From positions 9,495,265-9,559,264 of the forward strand of contig NC_053134.1 of the NCBI RefSeq assembly GCF_010015445.1: a stretch of DNA of 64,000 nt. The letters run 5' to 3'. The notes under the pieces were generated by a model. It saw only the letters and a list, made by a program, of their open reading frames with translations. It did not search any database and had not been told where the DNA came from. A program made the position numbers and the translations under genes. This document shows, one piece after another, positions 38,526 through 49,707 of this stretch. Position 1 is the first letter of the stretch. Every line of letters starts with the position of its first letter. This DNA comes from Perca fluviatilis (taxonomy: Eukaryota; Chordata; Actinopteri; Perciformes; Percidae).

Positions 38526-38927
38526 CTAGTTTCTAGGGCTGGGTACCAAATTCAATTCTTTTTAGGCACCGACCGACTTGCCTCTCAAGTATCCAGTATC
38601 GAAAAATGCCTCGTCATTCAATACCCAATGTCAATACCTAAGGAGTAAATCATCAATCACAGTCATGCTTCTACCAAGATCTAATAATGTCTGTCTAACG
38701 CTACACGTCACAGAGATCACGCAGGAAAAACTCTACGTTACACAGAGATGGGGCTCACGTAGTCGGAGCTGCAAAATAAATAAAAAAAATTGTGCCGTAA
38801 TGTTGTAATTTCTTTTTGTTTTATAAAACTGGTATTGAAAAAAGTATCGTTTAGGAGCCGGTATCGAAGTCACGGTAACGGTAACGGTGTCGTAATGTTT
38901 TGAACGATACCCAGCCGTACTAGTTTC
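38526..38927. mobile_element. hAT MITE (TAGGGCTGGGTACC ends)
   Basis: Element 38534-38919. It starts TAGGGCTGGGTACC and ends GATACCCAGCCGTA. The exact 8-bp duplication is ctagtttc at 38526-38533 and 38920-38927. The interior has TATCGAAAAATGCC and GGTATCGAAGTCACGG subterminal repeats. Confidence 0.9.
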
Positions 38928-39679
38928 CCCTTGGACTCTGATCAGACTCACACACATTGGTCACTGTATACTATTGGCTTCTGCCTGCATGTACCCACGT
39001 GAGTAAAGCTACTACAGGCTCTTCCAGGTCAGCCCTCTCAGCTCAGCCACAACAGTGCAACCGGTCAACCATCGCAAATTCTCCCACGTCACTCCCCCCT
39101 GGAAACATCCGAATCACAGGCTGCCCATGGCTGTCTGCACTGTATCCAAAGCACTGGTGCTGGCACAGATAAAAGGCTGCAAAAAAAAAAAAAAAGCTGC
39201 AGTATATAACTCAAAGCCAAGGTCCAACTATGCCCTCAGTCCAAAAAGGAGAGCAGACTTGCTGCTAATTATCTTCTCTCACAGACTGGGAATTACAGAG
39301 TTTTTTTTCTCAAGTTTCCTCCCGCAAACAATCACATCCCCTTATTGCTTTACTTTGAGCTTCTTTCTTACATGGTTGTTGTTGACCCAGCAGATAGACT
39401 ACTGCTCTATCATATCCATAAATCCTGGCATTTCACTGCTGCTTCCCATCTGACATTTATGGTATTTACATTAATGCCATTTGGCATTTTTATCAACTGT
39501 CTGTTATTTTTCGGGCCACTCAGTCAGAGCAGAGGAATGCAGATAGAAGCAGCAATATCCTGATATAAAAAAAAGAGGAAAGCAGGTGTTTCAAAATCAT
39601 GTTGATTTGGCTTCCCTCGTTTGTTTTTTAAGAGCATATTCAAAATATGCAACAAACAAGTGAGAGGAACAGTTACGTT
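38928..39679. other. Intronic sequence, nothing recognised
   Basis: Contains a short A run at 39180-39195; no exon or transposon recognised. Confidence 0.5.
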
Positions 39680-39815
39680 ATGTTAAAATGCTCAACTTTA
39701 CAGCAGAAACAAACATGTTTACAGTCTGGTACAAAAAAAACGGTGATGGTCTTTATAGCTAAGTTCACCCTTCATGACAACGTACATATTTTATACAGTA
39801 TAGAAGAAGAAAAAA

Positions 39816-40888
39816 GAATAAATTAGGGCTGTCAGCATTAACGCGCTAATCGCGATGCGATTAAGGGCCGGAATAACTAACATTTTTTTATTTATTTTAC
39901 ACTTCACTCTGGCAGTGAACAGGCTACTATTTTGACCTTTTGCCGCACCGTTACTTATCATCAAGCTGCGATACTTCTTCCTGCTGCAGGCTGCAGGCAT
40001 GATGGAGAAAGACAGCAGCAACACGATTCTGAATGGCGCTTTTTATTTTCCAAAACTCCCGGACGGCTCATAGACAACTCGAAAGCCATATGCACATGGT
40101 GTAAAGCCGAATTAAAATATCACTGAAGCACGTCAAGCTTGAGCTACCACCGCCGAGCTAATTAACGTGACTCAGGTTGATGCTACCCACCACAATGCTA
40201 CCCACTCAGTCAAAGCAGGATTTTGGAGAGTGCTACGAGTGCTACTTGCCGACCTGTGGATGAAACCAAATCCAATTTACTACAGCTCTTGCGAAATGGG
40301 TGGCAACTAACTGCAGACCTGTCAGCATCATAGAAGACTCGGGTCTCAAGATGTACTACGGTTGGCATGTTCTGACCCGTCCCATTGCCGTCGAGGGGGA
40401 CAGTAGTTTCACACATACACAGCCTGTACTCCACGGAGAAAGCAGCCACACTGGAACTGCTGCAAGGTACTGCAAACGCTGTCTCATTAACCGGTGATCA
40501 CTGGACGTCAGTGAGTAAAATTATTTAGGAGTTACTAAACACTACATTAACTCTTGTAAGGATAGGGATTTTTAGTTTTTTTGTTAGGTACTTGGAGGAA
40601 TTGTGCAATAATGACAGATTCACACATTTTTCTTTTGTTTACAGTAAATAAATAATAAACAAATACAAATCTTAAAGTTCATAAAGTAACTTTCTTTGCA
40701 TTCATTTGATTCCCAATCAAGATACACTGGTAAGAATTGCTTTCCATTGTTAATATGTACTTAAAAACAGTTCTGAAATGAAAAATAATAGAATTTTAAT
40801 CATGTGATAAAATATGCGATTAACTATAGAAATTCAGTGATTAATCGCGATTACAAAAAATGTATCATTTGACAGCCCTAGAATAAAT
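39816..40888 (+). mobile_element. hAT element with transposase relic
   Basis: Element 39824-40880. It starts TAGGGCTGTCAGCATTAACG and ends ATCATTTGACAGCCCTA. The exact 8-bp duplication is gaataaat at 39816-39823 and 40881-40888. The subterminal TAATCGCGAT motif is inverted at both ends. It carries BED finger and mid-domain relics of a hAT transposase and is the largest hAT here whose coding origin is clear. Confidence 0.94.
39992..40510 (+). pseudogene. hAT transposase relic (BED finger and following region)
   Basis: From an ATG near 40000 the frame reads MEKDSSNTILNGAFYFPKL and then KAICTWCKAELKYH, a CxxC BED finger half, with in-frame stops between and after. The histidine half (SSLSYH) follows near 40140. 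Further on, CRPVSIIEDSGL (about 40315-40350) and, in other frames, LRLACSDPS and ATLELLQGT lead to LTGDHWTSVS (about 40480-40512). This is the ZBED/hAT order: finger, then the 'RP..IVED.GF..LL' block and the 'LTGD.WTS' entry to the catalytic RNase H-like core. The core and dimerisation domain are deleted. Several stops and frameshifts make it non-functional. Confidence 0.82.
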
Positions 40889-41103
40889 TAATAGATTGAA
40901 GAATAGGGGTTGAGAAAACTTACACGGACTATATTACTGACAGAAACCAACAGAATGACCAAAGACAAAATGAGAGTGAGGAAATAAGTCTCAACGGTTT
41001 TTTTGGAACGTTTTGTTTGAGTTACAAACTGAGTAGCAGATCCTTACAAGGTTTAGACAGGACATCATGTCCCTCAGCCACTGAGCGTCGGCGGACCGGG
41101 CAG

Positions 41104-42104
41104 CAAACAATTGAGTAGAAAAGTACTTACTGTTGTACAGACATTCAGACTTTGGCCTTTGAACACAAGTCTGAGGATTTGCTAAACAGAACTGACCCAA
41201 GCAAACACCTACCACTTGATTGGCTGAGGCTTTTAAATTCTGAGGGGAAACGATTACCTGTAAAGCCCTCAAACAGAGCAAGAGTGACTAAAGAAAATCA
41301 ACATTTAAACAGGCCAGCGGTGCAGTCTATTTTGCCAGTAATGGCTGCGCAAAGCATCTCATTGATTTTTCTGCGTGTCAGAAGAGGTTAATTACAATCT
41401 CAGCAGCGGTCAGCGCCACACACTAGTCTGGAGGCAACGGCGAAAGACTGAACACCACGAAGTATGTCAGTGTAGGTGACAGAAAAGCAAGAGAAGTTTT
41501 CATCCCATAAACTTGAGGCCAATTTCAGGTCCACTGAAGGGCTGGCACGGAAAAATTGACCTCTGTTTGAAGTGCTACAGCAGAGCAGCTGGTTGAAAAG
41601 AGAAACACTGGGTTTTTCCAACACTGATCTATACTGCCCATTTACTGTCCAGGGCTCCCCAAAGTGCTTGATTTTGTTCTTGAGGGAGAGTGCATTTTTG
41701 GACAAACAGCACTCGGCACAAAGGCTTTCATGACTTCAAGAGCGGAGGAGAAAGGGCCTCTCTATAGGGCTGCTTTCAAAGCTCTCTGGTTTGAGCCCTG
41801 GATGTTGTCCGTGTTCTCAAGCTCATTTGATCCTCAACAATATAACCTGGTGGTTTTTAAAACGGTGAAATGCTCCCCAGCAGCGGAGGCATGGTGAAGG
41901 CTAAAGTAATGCTTTGGCAGTACAGCAAAAACACGGAGAAGATCAAGTAAATGCCAACTGCGCCACATGTCACAGAATTAAAAACCAACAAATTTGAGGC
42001 GATTTGTGCCGACTCTGTTGGGTAAAACGTGTCCCGCTGACTATCAAACCTACACTCTGTTGTTTGACCTGCAGGATTTTCTTTCCTCACACATAATCGG
42101 AGTA
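41104..42104. other. Intronic sequence, nothing recognised
   Basis: Spacer between the two duplicated segments; no exon recognised. Confidence 0.5.
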
Positions 42105-42697
42105 ATACACAAAAAGGTGCTATAAGTCAGTTTTTATATTTTGAAAGGAAAGAAAGGAAAACAAATCAAGTGGCAACCTCCCGTGCTAAAGAATGAAGCC
42201 AATGCGGAAGTGCTAAAAACAGTTCAACGAGAGGCCACTTGAGGCTGGCTCCAAAATGTCAATCCCAAAAGTCAATCCCCATAGACCCCCTCCATGTTAA
42301 AATGCTCAACTTTACAGCAGAAACAAACATGTTTACAGCCCGGGACAAAAAAACGGTGATGGTCTTTATAGCTAAGTTCACCCTTTATGACAACGTACAT
42401 ATTTTATACAGTATAGAAGAAGAAAAAAGAATAAATTAGGGCTGTCAGCATTAACGAGCTAAAAGATCTGAATAAATAAATAGCTAAATAAAAGAATGGG
42501 GGGTTAAGAAAACTGATACGGACTGTATTACTGACAGAAATCAACAGAATGGCCAAAGACAAAATGAGAGTGAGGAAATAAGTCTTCACCTTTTTTGTTG
42601 AACTTTTTGTTTGAGTTACAAACTGAGTAACTGATCTTTACAAGGTTAAGACAGGACATAATGTCCCTCAGCCACTGAGCGTCGGTGGACGGGGCAG
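42105..42697 (+). repeat. Dispersed fish repeat and duplication copy B with hAT stub
   Basis: 42105-42440 belongs to an abundant fish repeat (GAATGAAGCCAATGCGGAAG, GGCCACTTGAGGCTGGCTCC). From 42293 it matches copy A. At the place where copy A has the hAT, copy B has gaataaat, then a 33-bp stub beginning TAGGGCTGTCAGCATTAACG (42435-42467), then gaataaat again. The duplication therefore either copied a segment already containing the hAT, with later internal loss, or captured a deletion form. Confidence 0.85.
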
Positions 42698-42849
42698 AGT
42701 CTCTCTATCTTAGCAGCTGTTTGGCCAAAAGAAAGGCAGACAGTCTGCAATGTTGATTGAATGTTGACAATGATTGGAGTCAAGTGCATCTACCTTTCCA
42801 GTGGTGCCAAAAAAGGTGACCAGAGGGTTGGGTTCTTAAAATTTGAGGA

Positions 42850-43130
42850 TTACAGATAGGGTTGGGAAAACGTCCCTCCAGGATTTTTCCAGACTAGGAC
42901 TCGTAAAGAACATAAGTGGATAAGGGAAGCCTCTACCCTTTTACATTTGTCACAACAGGGGTTCACATCTGGATACATATGAGCTAGTTTGGCTTTGGAC
43001 ACATGGGCCCTGCGACAGTGATGTGCACAGATGGATGTTGAATTAACCAGCTTGAAGATCGAATCCCGTAAGTCGTCCGAAAGTGAAAAGTGAGTATTTA
43101 GGTTGAACTTTATCAAAAAAAAAAAAAATC
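42850..43130 (-). pseudogene. L1-type LINE ORF2 fragment (C-terminal region)
   Basis: On the minus strand: HCRRAHVSKAKLAHMYPDV, then NPCCDKCKRVEASLIHL. The pattern HR.H.SK.KL..MYP.V.P.CD.CK...ASL.HMFW is the post-reverse-transcriptase, cysteine-bearing segment of L1/Tx1-clade LINE proteins. After LIHL the expected MFWxCP is out of frame, and no reverse transcriptase or poly-A tail is adjacent. A short decayed fragment. Confidence 0.75.
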
Positions 43131-44439
43131 CTCAGCTTTTTAAAGCAAACGTACGGTGTGATCTATTCATGACTAATAGTGACCCGCTGAGCTGAATCAG
43201 GCAGAATTCAATACGAGGGACTTCATTAAAGATGTGGCCTTTGTGTTATATAGCGGCTTGCTCTCCCTGAAGCTTAATCTTTAATAAAAATATATTAATG
43301 TCTTCTGATGTTGGTGAAATGGTCTTAATTTGCTGCGGGAGGCGTTGAGAGTAAAATTATGTTCATTGTGGATGTGAACTAGGAAAATTAATTTGAAATG
43401 TTGACAATACTTCCCAAAACAAACTATGTAAAGACCACTTTGGGCTCTGTAATCTAATCAATAATTATGAATGAAAATGATAATTGGTTGCGGCACATGT
43501 TTTTGTAGTACAAGTTCAGTTTTTCTGTTCTTTTACATGCACCACGAGGGGAAATTCCACCTGTCATGTCCCATCACTGTTGCATGCTGGTTCACATAGT
43601 CCAAGTAGCTGAAGGCTGCAGAGGACTCAAACTTCCACAGACAGCTCATTCAACTGGTTTACTGACATCCCTCTCTGAACAAACAACTTTTCTCCCCCTC
43701 GTCTTGCAGTCTCAGGCCGGGACACAAATTCATGCAGTCTTGCGGAGACACCCCACGCTGGCTGTGGCTGCAGCCCGGGCCCGTCGCCTCGAGGCCAAGT
43801 GGGAACACGCAGCATGACATGCGATTTAGTCTCCAGCTCAGAGTCCTCCGCAGAAGTGACTTCTTGCTCCGCAGTTCATCAGCATCAATGTCAAACCCCA
43901 GTGATACTGCTTCCAGTGTCTGAGCCAGTGAGCTGCCAGGAATTGACCCCTGACCTCTTTGAATTAGTCTCTTCTTCAGGAAGGTTTACAGATGGAGCAG
44001 TGCGTCAGCCTCACTTACAAATGAAATGAAGCCTAAGCTGCCAGATAACAAATTGAGCCGCCTCACTGAGAACAAACAATTTCAGCCTTCGAAACGTCCT
44101 CCTCCCTGAATTTCATTTTACCTCGGCTCTTTTCTCCTCCTCCTGTAGCTCTCCCCCTGTCTCACCCCCACCCTTCCCTGTCATCAAAAGAGTGGCGCCT
44201 GCAGAGAGCTCTGGAGAGGGAGAGGCTCATCAGCAAATGGCTCCCTAAAACCCAATCTCGTTTATATGCAGATGAAATAAATATTGATGTGCTGCCACGC
44301 TCTCGTCTTGTTTTGCCTAATTGATGCCAGCGTTTCTTGTATCACTCACGCTAGGTATGAGTATTGGCAAGAGGCATGCTCAGTGATATGACTTGTCGCA
44401 GACAAAAAAAAGCCAGAGCAAGCGCTTAAAGTGAGCAGG
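43131..44439. other. Intronic sequence, nothing recognised
   Basis: No exon or repeat recognised; overlapping open frames at 43566-44029 lack splice support. Confidence 0.5.
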
Positions 44440-44463
44440 CAGACAGACAGACAGACAGACAGC
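44440..44463. repeat. (CAGA)n microsatellite
   Basis: Six tetranucleotide units. Confidence 0.93.
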
Positions 44464-44740
44464 ACTACACAGCCCTCTGAAACAGAGCAAATAAATGAAG
44501 TGACATACGGACGAGAGAGAGAGAGAGACTGCCTGAGATGATTCATTGACGGGTGGGTGGTGGAGAATACAGATATTAAAAGCTTTAGAATATCTCAAGG
44601 CACTGCAATCCTATGGATGAAGCATATGTACAAATAAAAGCTTACAATGCATTTAAGGAAGCAACCACATTAATTTGTATTACTGTACAATTATTCCGGT
44701 GATTATATAACATGCTACATGTAAGTTCCCAAAAATTGCT

Positions 44741-45376
44741 GGTTTTGTCTAGCCTGGCTCCGCCCTCCTATGTACTTCCGCTCAATTTTCAATTTCCCTT
44801 CAGTACTCCGTCTGGGTTTATGGTATATTCTTGGGTTTTCTCCGGCCAAAGATTTGGCGGTCCAATCAGCAAACGTAGGGAGTGGCTGAGAACGATGGCG
44901 TTGAGGACGTGCGCTAGAAAGATGCGAGCGAGGCCATTCGGTCAGTTGTGGCAACGCTGCCGAATATCCAGAAGTTAAAGCCCGAGCAAGAACAATCTTT
45001 GCAGAGTTTTGTTGGTGGCCATGATGTTGTGGCCCTCCTCCCCACGGGATTCGGGAAAAGTTAGATTTTCCAGCTCGCTCTATTAGTGAAGGAGTTGGCT
45101 AAGGCTAAGGCTAGCGATGCTAATGCTAATGCTAAATATAAGCCGATAGTTGTTGTCAGTCTCCCCTCTTGTTGCACATGCGCATGACATACGCCACGAC
45201 CAAACATTAGTGATTGGTTATGGCAGATCTAGATTGGCTCTGGGCAGATCCAATAGTTTTAAACTACAACAGAGTACCCGCCTTCAAGGAAGTTAACACT
45301 TGTCAATGGAGAGCAGCCAGACTCTCTGTACAAATGAAATGTACCACAGTCTGGTAGGACCAGGCTAGGTTTTGTC
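44741..45376 (+). mobile_element. DNA transposon derivative carrying a RecQ-like helicase relic
   Basis: Element 44750-45367. It starts TAGCCTGGCTCC and ends GGACCAGGCTA (inverted repeat about 11 bp, with an inner pair CCAGACTCT/CAGTCTGG near the right end). It is flanked by an exact 9-bp duplication, ggttttgtc, at 44741-44749 and 45368-45376; 8 bp plus a chance base is possible. A helicase relic fills the middle. Superfamily not assigned: 8-9 bp duplications fit hAT, P, Merlin or MULE. Confidence 0.82.
44928..45165 (+). pseudogene. RecQ-like helicase fragment (motif I region)
   Basis: The frame reads ASEAIRSVVATLPNIQKLKP, EQEQSLQSFVGGHDV, then VALLPTGFGKS, an in-frame TAG, and IFQLALLVKEL before a lysine/alanine-rich stretch and KPIVVVS. 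The order 'L.PEQ...L..F..G.D..ALLPTGFGKS..FQL' is the motif 0/motif I (Walker A, TGFGKS) region of RecQ-family DNA helicases. The stop after GKS and the loss of all later motifs (DEAH box, RecQ-Ct) show it is dead. In fish such helicase genes are found inside DNA transposons, so this is taken as element cargo, not a host gene. Confidence 0.8.
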
Positions 45377-45479
45377 CTTCCAATGGTCCAAATCCTAAAG
45401 ATATTAAATTTACAGTGATATTAAAAAATATATATATTTATATGTACATATAAATATTTGAGCAGCTGGAAGAAGAGAA

Positions 45480-45725
45480 TGTTTTTAGCATTCTTAGCCA
45501 TGCTAGCGGCTCTATAAATCACAATGCTGGTCTGTCGGTCAGTCCTCCGTACCTGTAAAACTAAGGACACTCCCATCTGTACTTTGTGTTTAGTGCTAAT
45601 TAAATGGACTGCATTTAAAAAGCACTTTTATACAACCTGCTGCATGTTAGCATTGTCGTTGTGAGCATGTTAGCATTGCAGGCGCTGACATGAATCTCAA
45701 AGCACCGCTGTGCCTAAGTGCAGCC
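45480..45725 (-). repeat. Dispersed fish repeat (TGCTAACATGCTCACAA type) with SINE-tail piece
   Basis: On the minus strand the block GGCTGCACTTAGGCACAGCG, ATGCTAACATGCTCACAACG and TGCTAGCATGG is a common fish interspersed repeat. At 45601-45632 the plus-strand TAAATGGACTGCATTTAAAA is the inverted tail of the GGGGCGGC-type SINE (compare CAGTCCATTTA at 1682-1692). Confidence 0.6.
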
Positions 45726-46439
45726 TCACAGCTGCTGGCAAAGCTGTACACTCTTGTTGCTTTACAACTGACAGAAAGGATGAATCGACGGATAGAAACT
45801 TCTGTGACTTGACTCATCAATTAATCTTTTCAAACATTTTAATTTCAATAACTTTCAGATTTGACATTATTCTTAATTTCAGCAGATCCGCTTGATTGCC
45901 GTCTTCCTCAAATTGAGTTAACTATCTAATTATGCAATGGACCGTGTCCGCTGTGCTTTAGTGTGGCTCGCAATCAGACATGCGATCAAATCACTACCGA
46001 CCTGCAGGTGACTGTCATTAGCTGAAGGACCTGAAGGAACGTTGTCAAGCACACAACAATTAAGGTTAACACGTTAATTAGTTTGACTCTAGCTGGCTGC
46101 TGTCTAAGTACAAAATGGAGTAAATACATTTTAAGTGCAGGATGAACATACACTCTCATTTTGACTCATTAAGAGGTTGAACATACACTCGAGTGCCATA
46201 GAGATAAGCTATAGGAAATATGAGCAAAAAAGGGAGCGAGAGAGAGTATATGTTGTATTGGGATCAGTCACCTGAGCTGTCACAATATAGATGCTTCAGT
46301 GCCACACACTCCGCTACAGTGCAACTCTTTATCAGCAGGAGCCAAAATGTCTCCTGACGTGAAAAGGCTCAAAAGCTGCTATTTGTGAAAGTCACTGGCA
46401 TAATTGGGAAGAGCCATACAGGCTGAGCATCATCCTTTT
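45726..46439. other. Intronic sequence, nothing recognised
   Basis: No feature supported. Confidence 0.5.
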
Positions 46440-46855
46440 TTAATCCCTCTGAGGACAAAACACGCACTGGCACCGTCCAAACAATGTTTGACAAAACTCC
46501 TACTTAAAAAGCGATAATTCATAACTTCATTTCAGACATTTATTTCCTATTTTAATCATATATAACCTAAGACTTTGGTAAACTCATTTCAAGCACCGAA
46601 ACAAGACGCCCAGTTAAGGTTTGTTTTCAAAGCGATTTGAGGACTTTCAAAAAGCCAACATCAACGTTTCATCTTTAGCGCCAAATTATCTCTTCACACA
46701 TTGCTCTAGAAAAAAAGTGGGCGTCACTTTACAGAAAGCTGAGTTTGTTCTGAACATTTTGATATGAAACACATGGGGATCGGTTTAACGCAAATAACCT
46801 AAAAAGGCCAACATAAGAAGATATGTGAAAATGCCCTTCGACCTCAGAGGGTTAA
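46440..46855. mobile_element. piggyBac-like MITE (TTAA + CCCTCTGAGG)
   Basis: Left TTAATCCCTCTGAGGAC at 46440; right CCTCAGAGGGTTAA ending 46855. TTAA flanks and CCC-starting inverted repeats match the piggyBac arrangement (one extra T on the left). About 410 bp, no coding relic. Distinct from the AGC-ended TTAA elements elsewhere in the window. Confidence 0.72.
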
Positions 46856-46954
46856 TAAGCTGTAACCTACTACAATGCTGTTTATCTCTTGGCCTGTTCT
46901 GCATGAGACATTTGTGACAATCCATCAGAGAGCTGTGTATATGCTTAAACAATT

Positions 46955-47006
46955 TAGTCAACCGACAGAAAATCTATTTTAATCTTTAATAATTAATCAT
47001 TTTAAA
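46955..47006. mobile_element. hAT-derived fragment
   Basis: TTTAGTCAACCGACAGAAAATC followed by TTAATAATTAATCATTTTAA resembles the AGTCGACCGACAGAAAATTAATCG subterminal sequence of fish hAT MITEs. No ends preserved. Confidence 0.4.
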
Positions 47007-47536
47007 GGTCGCCTGCAGAGTTGTCTTGTACACCAGTTGTGCTTATGTTCAGTTTTTCTCTGCACAGAGGCTGAACAAATATACTAGTGCATTTCTTTTC
47101 TCAACATTTGGAAAACCGAACTTTTGAATAGCCTATTTCTTTTCAGGCACATTTCTTGGCTTAAGCTACTGTACCTACTGTTGATAGGTGGAACAGCAAG
47201 AAACTGGTCAACAGGAACCTGTATTGTGTAACCCGTGCGCTTGTGCCTTGTACACATGAATCCGCTCATCAGAACACTGCTTCATAGCACCAATAATGGT
47301 CAAAATTTTAATTCATTTTTAATTTATCAAACTGACTGAACTGTCGACCGGGGTTGCATTGTGCGTAATATAGGTGCTAGGTTTTAGCGAGGAAGAAGAA
47401 TGTGTGGAATTAAATATACAATATCTTTTTATGCTACATCAATTTAGATTTTTATTTTTTTTTATTTTATTTTTTTTTAGCTCAGACAAAATTGAAAGAC
47501 ACCTTTGGCTCTGAGGACTTGCATTTGTCTTTTTTC

Positions 47537-47592
47537 TAACAATTAACCGATAGATTAATCGACAATGAAAATAATAGTTTCAGCCCAAGCTG
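47537..47592. mobile_element. hAT right-end fragment
   Basis: ACAATTAACCGATAGATTAATCG then GAAAATAATAGTTTCAGCCC resembles the right terminus of the same hAT type (inverse of TAGGGCTGCAACTAA). The last bases are mutated and no duplication is found; with 46955-47006 it may be one decayed element. Confidence 0.45.
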
Positions 47593-48239
47593 GGAATATT
47601 CTTTTGCCCAGGTTATGTAGCCTATTTTGTTTAGCCTACAATTACAATTGGTTGAGGGTTGTAATTCAACAGTGCATAATTCACTGCATGATTTGATCAA
47701 CTACGCACTTTTTTTGCAGAGATTCTTGCAATTATTTTATAATGGACAATACGGAGTTTCCTACATGAAATAGCAAAAAGTGAGTGAAACTTGGATCAGC
47801 ACCCATATCAGAGAAATAACACCCTCGGGGCTCATATTAGGTCTGAAATTTAGATATCAGCGGAAAATGCACATCTAGTAGAAAGTGTGCTGTTATGTTG
47901 AGAATCCAAAGTTGTCCAGTGCTGTGCTCCAGCAGTGAGCAGTGCAGAGGGAGAGAGCCTGCAGCCATAGTCCTATTTTCAGCTTCAGTGGGCAGAGACG
48001 AGTAGAGAGCCAGGCCAACCCAGGGCAGACAGGATCAACCCCAGCCCCGTTTAACCCTACAAACTCCACTTCACGCTCAAACACGCACACAAAGTGGCTT
48101 GTTCAAACCACCAATTCTCAAACACAAGGTGAAACGCATTATGGTAATGGAGGTGGCAAGGCATAAATATGGCCGCAGACATGACCGACAAGGAATATAG
48201 TGTTTCTGAAAAGAGTTATGAAATACATTCAAGAGCCCC
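47593..48239. other. Intronic sequence, nothing recognised
   Basis: No feature supported. Confidence 0.5.
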
Positions 48240-48680
48240 TTGGCATGTAGTCTACCTACCTTCCTCCACAGCGCTGCGGAAGAGGGTCTGGCTAGTCCAC
48301 ACAGCATTCCAGGACAAAAACGCGCCCTGGTTTATTGGTTATTTTCTTAAACCAATCACAATTGTCTTGTGCAGCGCTATACGCCGTACGGAGAAACGGC
48401 GCCTCTGCAAAATAGCCTCGGGAAGGAACTTCTTTGGTGGAACGTTCAAAGGTTGTTTTAGTCGTGCAACAGAAAACTCTGATTGGACAGATAGTGTAGC
48501 TAGCTGTCTGGATTTACCCTGCAGAGATCTGAGGAGCAGTTAACCATAGTCCTCAGAAATCCACCGGAGTTTACAATGCCAACACAAAGACAGCTGAAGG
48601 TGACAGACATCCGGCAGAATTTTCAGCGGCGCCGGAGCAATCCTGAAGGTGAAACGTCGTCGATATAGACTACTTGGCAT
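48240..48680. mobile_element. hAT-like MITE (GTAGTCTA ends)
   Basis: Element 48247-48673. It starts GTAGTCTACC and ends TATAGACTAC. The flanking 7-bp duplication is ttggcat at 48240-48246 and 48674-48680 (8 bp if a G adjoining the end is counted). The CpG-rich interior (GCGCTATACGCCGTACGG) matches a widespread fish repeat that ends GGTGAAACGTCGTCGATATAG. Confidence 0.78.
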
Positions 48681-48747
48681 GAAAGACATTCACTGATAAC
48701 AAATTCAAAGGCCACAACCTGATTTTTAAAGACCTGAAAAATAAATA

Positions 48748-48769
48748 ATATATATATATATATATATAT
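48748..48769. repeat. Short (AT)n tract
   Basis: About 22 bp of AT. Confidence 0.85.
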
Positions 48770-49008
48770 GTTTTATTCCATGTCTTGTCATGAAGGCTGC
48801 CATTTTCAGATCAGCCTATAGTATGTACCACAGACTATTTTAAAGATGAACAAAGGACTCCGGTATGATGCTGAACTTCCATATTTTCTTCATTTTTTTA
48901 AATACCTAATTAGGTGTTAGGGCAGGCCAAAACTAATGTAATATTTTTTAAAGAAAACTGCAGAAAATTGCATAGTTTAATATATATATATACTGCAGTG
49001 ACTGTAAA

Positions 49009-49077
49009 GTCCACTGATGACGATGCATTTTTATAAGGCTTGTTAAGCCATTTAAAAACGCATTGTCATCAGTGGAC
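49009..49077. repeat. Near-perfect hairpin, 31-bp arms
   Basis: Arm GTCCACTGATGAC... at 49009-49039 pairs with ...GTCATCAGTGGAC at 49047-49077, with 27 of 31 positions matching (one of the four mismatches would be a G-U pair in RNA) and a 7-nt loop. A compact foldback: either a MITE reduced to its inverted repeats or a potential RNA hairpin. No target duplication seen. Confidence 0.85.
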
Positions 49078-49707
49078 ATTCTATTGCATCATTAACTAGC
49101 CGTCTGTTGTTAACCATCGACACATGGACTCCCAGGCAGTCTAACAAACGGGTGTTTGGCTCATGATTGATTGTCAAGTGAAATGTCATCTCATTTCACC
49201 TCATTAGAAGGAACCAATCACATTACATCAGTGTCAATGCCATTGAGACATGCTTGCATTAACCCCAGGTGGCTGCAGCGTCAACAACTGAAACTAAAGA
49301 TGGAGAAAAACACTGCTTGCCATTTCTAGAGCTGAAAACAATATTTCATTGGTTGGAGTGTGTCTTCTGGAGTGACAAAAGGCAGTTAAAGTGTTATCAG
49401 AGAACTCATAAAATCGATGAATAATACAGTGGGTTAATTAAATAAATAAAATGGAGTGCAAAAAGAAGACAAAGTCTTCTCTTAATGACTACAAGCTCGT
49501 TTCAAAGCAGTGATTCACTAAATCATGTTGCACCGTTAAAACCTGGAATGTCTTAGATAGTACAGACATAGGTAATGTGTAAAGTGGTTGCTAGGAGACA
49601 TCTGCAGCCCTATCAGAAGCAATCATCTAAGTACACAAGGTGCTAATGCTAATCATCCATTGCTGCACACTGCTGTAGTAGCACTGTATAAACTACTGTA
49701 ACAGTAG
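49078..49707. other. Intronic sequence, nothing recognised
   Basis: No feature supported. Confidence 0.5.

Larger units (their letters stand above)
39680..41103 (+). repeat. Segmental duplication, copy A (with hAT insertion)
   Basis: The flanks of the hAT at 39824-40880 recur at 42293-42697 in the same orientation. Shared left block: TGTTAAAATGCTCAACTTTAC through TAGAAGAAGAAAAAAGAAT. Shared right block: GACAAAATGAGAGTGAGGAA through CAGCCACTGAGCGTCGG. Copies are about 2.6 kb apart. By eye the left blocks are nearly identical and the right blocks more diverged. Confidence 0.9.

Noticed and set aside
44928..45165. Functional host recq helicase exon
   Set aside because: An in-frame stop follows the Walker A motif, later motifs are missing, and the piece lies between transposon ends with a target duplication.
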